Positions 63,889-64,000 of a stretch of DNA of 64,000 nt are shown one piece after another. Both the position numbers and the translations under genes were made by a program. The notes below the pieces were generated by a model, which was given only the letters and a program-made list of their open reading frames with translations, ran no database searches and was not told the origin of the DNA. How positions within the stretch are numbered: the first letter of the stretch is position 1; the number at the start of each line of letters is the position of its first letter. This DNA comes from Halesus radiatus (taxonomy: Eukaryota; Arthropoda; Insecta; Trichoptera; Limnephilidae): positions 124,001-188,000 of the forward strand of contig JAHDVE020008271.1 in NCBI GenBank assembly GCA_022606495.2, read 5' to 3'.

Positions 63889-64000
63889 ATACAAATTAAC
63901 CTTTAATATGAAAGTTCCATTCAAGTCCTGTTATTATGCAAGCACTGTGAAACAACTGGCCCATAATGTAATAATAACAGAACGTGAATAGAACTTGAAC

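Overview
The window is nuclear DNA of an animal, most likely an insect. It has one intron-rich, conserved protein gene in AT-rich sequence crowded with transposon remains (jockey-, L2/CR1- and RTE-like LINEs, mariner/Tc1, hAT and TTAA-type MITEs, tRNA-derived SINEs). The protein resembles insect Nup214 more closely than vertebrate Nup214. The order is not certain (Hemiptera is only a guess). No bacterial features, CRISPR array, rRNA or convincing functional tRNA gene is present.

The only convincing host gene is NUP214, the cytoplasmic-face FG nucleoporin, on the + strand from the ATG at 28433 to the TGA at 59999. Twenty-five exons joined by GT-AG introns give 5130 nt in one continuous frame (1709 residues): an N-terminal beta-propeller (exons 1-9), a linker (10-12), an alpha-helical coiled-coil (13-16), and a long Ser/Thr/Pro/FG tail ending in the family's Trp-Arg terminus (17-25). 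A poly(A) signal follows at 60131. Most of the 31.5 kb gene is transposon-filled intron.

Upstream (1-28.4 kb) lie a Ty3/gypsy-like gag-protease fragment, several dead LINEs, a relic of a C2H2 zinc-finger gene plus a stray copy of its first coding exon, a Tc1/mariner-like element with a LINE inserted in it, a nearly full-length jockey-type reverse transcriptase, and a six-unit satellite of about 160 bp. Downstream (60.2-64 kb) are LINE fragments and a large foldback element.

The most unusual feature is a set of short, dispersed, non-coding units carrying a hammerhead-ribozyme-like core (CTGANGA, stem II, GAAA, then a palindrome such as ACCGGT, ACATGT or ACAGCTGT). They usually occur as head-to-head inverted pairs. 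One pair at 14.4 kb has a perfect 12-bp target-site duplication inside a LINE. They look like non-autonomous Penelope-like or retrozyme-like elements, but no GIY-YIG or Penelope reverse transcriptase is visible here. Other repeats include a fully palindromic 0.65-kb TTAA element in two copies, three tRNA-derived SINE families (called SINE-A, -B and -C here), and hAT MITEs, one with an exact 8-bp duplication.

All family names not in standard use (SINE-A, HH unit, MITE-B and so on) are labels local to this report.
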